Part shown: piece by piece, positions 59,190-64,000 of the stretch
Numbering within the stretch: the first letter of the stretch is position 1
How the letters are laid out: each line of letters opens with the position of its first letter
Origin: Ischnura elegans
Lineage: Eukaryota > Arthropoda > Insecta > Odonata > Coenagrionidae
Length of the DNA: 64,000 nucleotides
Direction: 5' to 3'
Assembly: GCF_921293095.1 (NCBI RefSeq)
Contig: NC_060259.1
Span: 45,179,812 to 45,243,811, forward strand
Notes under the pieces: generated by a model
Told to the model about the DNA's origin: nothing
Seen by the model: the letters and a program-made list of their open reading frames with translations, nothing else
Databases searched by the model: none
Position numbers and translations under genes: made by a program

Positions 59190-59510
59190 CGCGATGCAGG
59201 CATTCCCTCAGAGACTGCTAGATTGGTGCGACGGCACCCGCGGATCGGCACCCGGTCGCTGGAGATCCGTCCTCCGATTGGCTCCATCTCGCGGAGCGCG
59301 GACCTCGGCACCCGAGTCGCCCCGCCACGCCCCCCTCCTCGCTGCGCCGCCGCCTCACCTTTACGCGGTAAGGGGCGTGGTCGGCGGCGCCGAGGCGTGT
59401 CGGGAGGAGGGGAGGGGGGCGTGGCGGAGGCGGATGAGGAGAGGGGCGGGCCAGCGGTTGAGGGGAAGAAAGTGGTGAGGGGGTGTAAAAAAAACAATCC
59501 CCTGGGTCGC
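59190..59510. other. CpG-rich block inside the presumed RUNX intron
   Basis: About 320 bp of strong GC and CpG content with an inverted CCAAT-type GATTGGCT (near 59273). Open frames of 94-170 codons on both strands are Arg/Pro/Ser-rich and unlike any RUNX segment I know. A promoter of a shorter RUNX isoform is one possibility, a GC-rich repeat another. Confidence 0.35.
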
Positions 59511-59754
59511 GATCGTCTCATTTCGAAGGGAATCCGGCGGAGGACTCTGAAGCCCTCCTCGAAATGAAGTGACTTTGTGGAAACTAATGTCGTTAACCCG
59601 TTTACACATATTTTTAAAGATTTCTCGCGCAAGGTACGTAATGATTAGAAGAGGTTCATGGTAATTTACCAAGAGGGCATAGGTGGATTTTGGGGGAAGG
59701 GGTACGGGGGTACGTGCATTCCCCCTGACGCTTACAAAGTATACAAGATTTATT

Positions 59755-60062
59755 GTACAGTTATCATTACGCTCTTTTTTGTGTATTACGGAACCTCAAT
59801 CATTCAAGTCTTGAGCCCAAGGTAAGAAGACATTTGCCAGTCATGCCAGGGGCTCGAAAAACTTAGTTATTATATATGTAACGTATTAATATTTTCATAT
59901 TAATAACTTTCAATTTAAAATAAAGCGAAAGAACTTTCAATTTAAAATAAAGAGAATATTTCGTACGGTAATTTTTGATGGCTATTTTTAATCTCAAATA
60001 TTAGAAGACCGTTCGCCTGTCAGTACGTTGTACCCCCAGAAAAAATGTTGGATCCGCCCCTG
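59755..60062 (+). repeat. Inverted-repeat pair, left copy
   Basis: TATTACGGAACCTCAATCAT, AATATTTTCATATTAATAAC and AAAGAGAATATTTCGTAC match the reverse complement of 60353-60660. The left copy ends GGATCCGCCCCTG, a usual terminus of small DNA elements. The two copies are about 290 bp apart. Confidence 0.8.
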
Positions 60063-60352
60063 CAAGAGGGGGAGAGGGAGGCAGACCCCTCCAAGACGGT
60101 TGCTTATATATTTCAGTCCAATTCCAAACCAAAGTTATTGCGCCCTGCCCTCCCTTATGGGGTGCTAATTTAAATCATGTCATCAGGCATCTTAGAGCAT
60201 AAAAATGTTATTGCATTATTGAGATCTCATTACACAGTTTTCACATCGTTGTAAGAAGACAAGTTTTTCAATTTTGTAATATAAGGCTCGACTGTCCAAA
60301 GTGATGGAATGGTCGAACCTTAAAGAAACTTAGATGCTAGCCTCTAAGCCAA

Positions 60353-60660
60353 AGACGGTGCCAGGATTTTTTTCTGAGCGGGCACTAGGGTCTGACAGGC
60401 AAATGGTCATCTAATGTTTGAGATTAAAAACAACATACAACAAGCACTGTACGAAATATTCTCTTTATTTTAATATGAAAGTTATTAATATGAAAATATT
60501 AATAAGTTAAATGTAAAATAACGGCAGTTTTCGATCCCCTTTCCCACTTGGACGATACTTTTCTTCGAGCGCTGACTAGTGAATGACCAATGACCGACAA
60601 ATCTGTCGTCTTGACTTCGGCTCAAGGCTTAAGGTTTAAATGATTGAGGCTCCGTAATTC
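60353..60660 (-). repeat. Inverted-repeat pair, right copy
   Basis: This is the reverse-complement partner of 59755-60062, more diverged in its middle. The two are either independent insertions of one family in opposite orientation or arms of a foldback. Confidence 0.8.
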
Positions 60661-60679
60661 ACAGGACATAACGAACGAG

Positions 60680-60990
60680 GGGATCGGCTTGGTGTGGTGG
60701 CTACAGTGTTGGCTTCCCACCGCCCGGGCTCGGGCTCAAATCCCGGCAGTGGCAGAGAATTTTCAGAGACTCTATGATCCCTGCTTGAATGATGCGTGGA
60801 GGACATTTCAAGCGCAACACTCCGTCCGTCGCATGGGACGTTAAGCCGTGGTCCCTTTGGCGCCTTTCGTTAAGAGCAGGCTAATGCCGACACCGGGTTT
60901 CTCTCCACCCTTCCCTCCTTACCCTACCCTAATGGCGTAAATGACCTCAGTTGTCGGTTGCCACCTCCAAATACCATACCATACAAAAAG
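60680..60990 (+). mobile_element. tRNA-derived SINE, about 310 bp
   Basis: An A-box-like TTGGTGTGGTGGCTACAGTG and the B-box GGCTCAAATCC (60733-60743) head the element. The body has CGTCGCATGGGACGTTAAGC and TGGTCCC, a block I recall from many arthropod SINEs. It ends in an ACCATACCATAC tail. Confidence 0.8.
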
Positions 60991-60999
60991 AACGTAATG

Positions 61000-62660
61000 A
61001 TAACTGCATTAGAAATCTTGTCTATTTTATAAGCGTCTGGGATGGGGGGGCACGTCCCCCCCTAAATCCTTCTATGCTCTGAACGCCGATAATGACCTCC
61101 ATAAATACCTTTCCCGAAAAATCCCCCACTTGTTATGTAAAGTCTATTTTCTCTTCTCTCACTTTATTAACGGGTGTAAATTTTCTCATAATATACCCCA
61201 TTTTTTCCTTCTCCATAATCTGCCCCATTCCTTGAATTGTGCTGCATGCGAGGGAAGTAAATGTATCAGTTGTGTACCACTTTGTTCATGGAATGATGTG
61301 GAACCTTGATTGATGTGGGATGAAAGCATGAATTAAGTGCAAATGCTTCTTTTATGGATAATGCTTAATGCCATAGAGGTGCGCATAGTGAGTTTCCATA
61401 CGTTATGCTCGAATAAATGGGTTGTTTGACTCTTAAACTTGGCAGGAAATTATTTCTTAAATTTTCAATCCATGCGTGCCAACCTATAAAAACTTAATTG
61501 ATGAGTCGACAGCGCAGAGAAATTTGTTAATGTTGTTAATTCTCCTATGAAATAATATTTTTTGGAAGCTGGGAATGGGATTGCTACATTAGCAAGAGGA
61601 TTTTATATACAATAAGAAGTGTTGAAATAATAGGTAGTTACACTTTCGTACAATTATTTGACGCGTATTACGCATTGAATAACTGTAGAAAAGCGCAACT
61701 ACCTGTTATTTCAATATGTTGAAATTCCACTATATGAAGCCTGAATCGGTTGAACATATTTATAATGAGAAGGCCATTACATGTTCGAGAGTTTGAGGGT
61801 ATCCATTTATGAAGTGATAGTCTGGTTTTTCATGGCTACAGTATATCTATACGTTTCTACATACCTGCGTGTGACTCTTCCTTTGAAAATAACTTCCTTA
61901 AATAGGAGAAAAAACAATAAGCGAATATTGTGAGCATAAGGGTGAAGAAATCACAATGGTTTCCACACCACCCCTTATTTCAAACTGTGTGTATGCTTTC
62001 CATTAGCATACGTAGTTTATTACGGAGATCGGAAGTAGCTAATTCATGGTTGGCGACGAGTGAGTCAGGCGCAGAGTTGCAGCTAGCTCATTGACCGGAT
62101 GAATGCAGATGCTCTTGTAAATTAGTTTTTTTAGAAGGTACGTTTCTTTAGATTCTTTCTTTAACACATTTCCGCTCACCGTAGCCGTGTGACTACTTCT
62201 TACCACTCTGAGAATAAGAGGCTCTTGAAGAAAGACAGCAGTACGCTTCGTTATCAAGTTGTCACAAATATGTTGTTGAAACTTTCAAGAATTTAATCAA
62301 TTCATTAGCTTATTTTTGAAGCCGGTCGAAATAAGTCCATTCACGGAAAGAGACGGGTGCTAAACGGAAATTCTGTGTGGACGCCCTCTGTCGGTAAATT
62401 GCATGCAAGTTTCATAAAAGTTAGCAGTAAATGACATTGCATAGATTATTGTAACTTTCATTCATACAAAAATATCCTTGCCCTTAAGATTCATCCCTTC
62501 TCTCAACGCGTTCTGAAGAAACGCGGCGATGCATCACCAAAATATTTCACTGGATTACTAATGTCGACGATAGGAACAAAGTTCATAAATATCTTCACTA
62601 TCGGAGGCAGAAAGTTTTCTGGGCGGAAATGGATTAAAGAGGATATTTTACATTTTGCGT
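61000..62660. other. No gene seen
   Basis: This is AT-rich sequence. It contains a diverged inverted pair around AACTACCTATTATTTCAA-type sequence (61620-61640 with 61688-61715) and no exon-like block. Confidence 0.4.
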
Positions 62661-62665
62661 CGCAC

Positions 62666-63040
62666 GAATATTGCAAACGTCGACCTCTTAATGCGTTTTC
62701 ACTCGAAACGCATTTAAATGGGTTTACGGAAGTCGCCATTCGTGTCGCTAACAGACAAATTGATCCGAGTTTCACAGGGAAATAAGGTATAATTAGGGAT
62801 ACAAACCAAATTTTATATACATTATGATGTGATCTATCGATTTAATTAATTTTCAAGTATATTCCTCGCAATAACGAACATTTTACAGCACAATATTGAA
62901 AAAAAGTGGATCGCATTGCACTCATCACCACGCCGCGGATAATTTTGTAAACCGATCACAATGCGATCTAAGTGACAACAGTAATCAGCCTTCCAAGGGA
63001 TGGAATAGGGCCTCCAATATGCAGTCCCCTTGGGGCGTTG
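62666..63040 (+). repeat. Dispersed repeat of about 400 bp, copy 2
   Basis: This is the partner of 53042-53445 in the same orientation, about 80% identical by eye. The remaining sequence to 64000 shows no gene or recognised repeat. Confidence 0.75.
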
Positions 63041-64000
63041 ATAGAGTTATGTTCCCGCGAAACTATTCACGCGGATGAGATGTGGCAACGTTCTTAGACG
63101 TTCGATTCGTAGTGAAAAGGCGTGGAAATGGATGTTGGCTCCGCCTGTTCTTGAGAACGCGGGGAAACGTGCTGAAATTTGTGAGTTATCAAGGAAGCCG
63201 TAGGGAGGCGATCTTTCCATCAAAAGAATCGCAATTTTAAAGCTCCTCTACAAGGGAAATTTAACTACCAACGTTCCGAGTTTACTTATGAGAAATCGCG
63301 TAACTCAAGTTAACATTTATAGTTATGCAGTTTTCGCCAAATTGTTGATAAATGTCGATGTAAAGTTGAATGGTATTTAAAGTGATATTATTTTTTATAA
63401 TTTATGAAAATTAAATTTTAGACGCAAACTCTGACTTAGATAGTAGAATGGAAGGTCCTCCTCCTACAGAAAACGAAGTAGCGCGACGAACTCCTTATGC
63501 CTAATTAAAAAGCCGTGAAAACGATGGGATCTATTTAACCATTCTGATTTTGACCTATTCTGTATGTTTGCGAATCGAAACCTTAATTTAAATATTGCTA
63601 AAAATTTCGGCAAGAGTGTATGAAAATGGAATCAGTGTTTATAACTTATGGCTAGTAATCAAACTATCAGTAATGATTATTTTGTGGGTAATGTTCGCTT
63701 GGTAACTATACTCAAAAAACTAATATTTCTTTTAATATACAAACTTTAATCGCGGGGATATTATTTTATCTTGTCCATGGTAACTTTCTGAAAACTTTGT
63801 AGGCATACATTAAAAGTAAAATATCCATATCGTAATATCGTATCGTAATCATAATGTATTAACGGCATTTGCGCTGCCACCGGTTTTCATTTAGGGAATA
63901 TGAAAAATAAAAGTATTATTTTGTATTCTCTTGGATAATTGGTAAACAATGGAGGGTAAGAATTTCATTCTATTCCGATACATCAAGAGCCAATCGTTCC

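Noticed and set aside
59120..59632. 170-codon minus-strand frame, first considered as a RUNX exon
   Set aside because: The Arg/Pro-rich translation resembles no RUNX segment, and overlapping frames are open on both strands, as expected from CpG-rich DNA.

Overview
The window is animal nuclear DNA, most likely from an insect or other arthropod with a large, repeat-rich genome. It is AT-rich. The few real exons are clearly more GC-rich than the DNA around them, are split by introns with GT...AG borders, and sit among many decayed LINE, SINE and MITE copies. No bacterial, viral or organellar gene set is present. Species was not determined; the arthropod call rests on the gene families and the style of the repeats.

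Two protein-coding genes are supported, both only in their 3' parts, and they converge tail to tail. On the plus strand, four exons (31430-31658, 35835-36115, 36454-37633, 41525-41740) join in frame into about 634 residues. They match the C-terminal third of ARFGEF3/BIG3, the divergent member of the BIG/Sec7 large Arf-GEF family. On the minus strand, two exons (54372-54109 and 50921-50182) join in frame and end in VWRPY. That is the Groucho-recruiting tail of Runt-domain (RUNX) transcription factors. The Runt DNA-binding domain is not in the window and should lie beyond 64000. The two genes have unrelated roles (membrane traffic/secretion versus transcription); only their position links them.

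Layout. 1-2.8 kb: non-coding, with decayed DNA-element copies. 2.8-12.7 kb: roughly concentric inverted repeats (outer arms about 240 bp, inner arms about 560 bp and nearly identical, and a TAA-flanked pair of short termini inside), holding a 120-bp palindrome and small MITE copies. 13-31.4 kb: non-coding DNA 5' of the first visible ARFGEF3 exon, either a very long intron or upstream sequence. It holds SINEs, a TA-flanked MITE family, a LINE 3' end, a head-to-head pair of tRNA-like units, a near-perfect 175-bp tandem duplication, hAT-like MITEs and CpG-rich blocks. 31.4-41.7 kb: ARFGEF3 exons with LINE remnants in the introns. 41.7-50.2 kb: intergenic/3' UTR DNA unusually free of the repeat families seen elsewhere. 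50.2-64 kb: the RUNX 3' exons and the start of a large intron, with a cluster of TWA-flanked MITEs (one inserted inside another) and further inverted and direct repeats.

I found no new multi-gene system. The most noteworthy structures are the nested inverted-repeat complex, the inverted tRNA-like pair, the self-nested MITE with intact target-site duplications, and a Penelope-type foldback with a hammerhead-ribozyme-like core.
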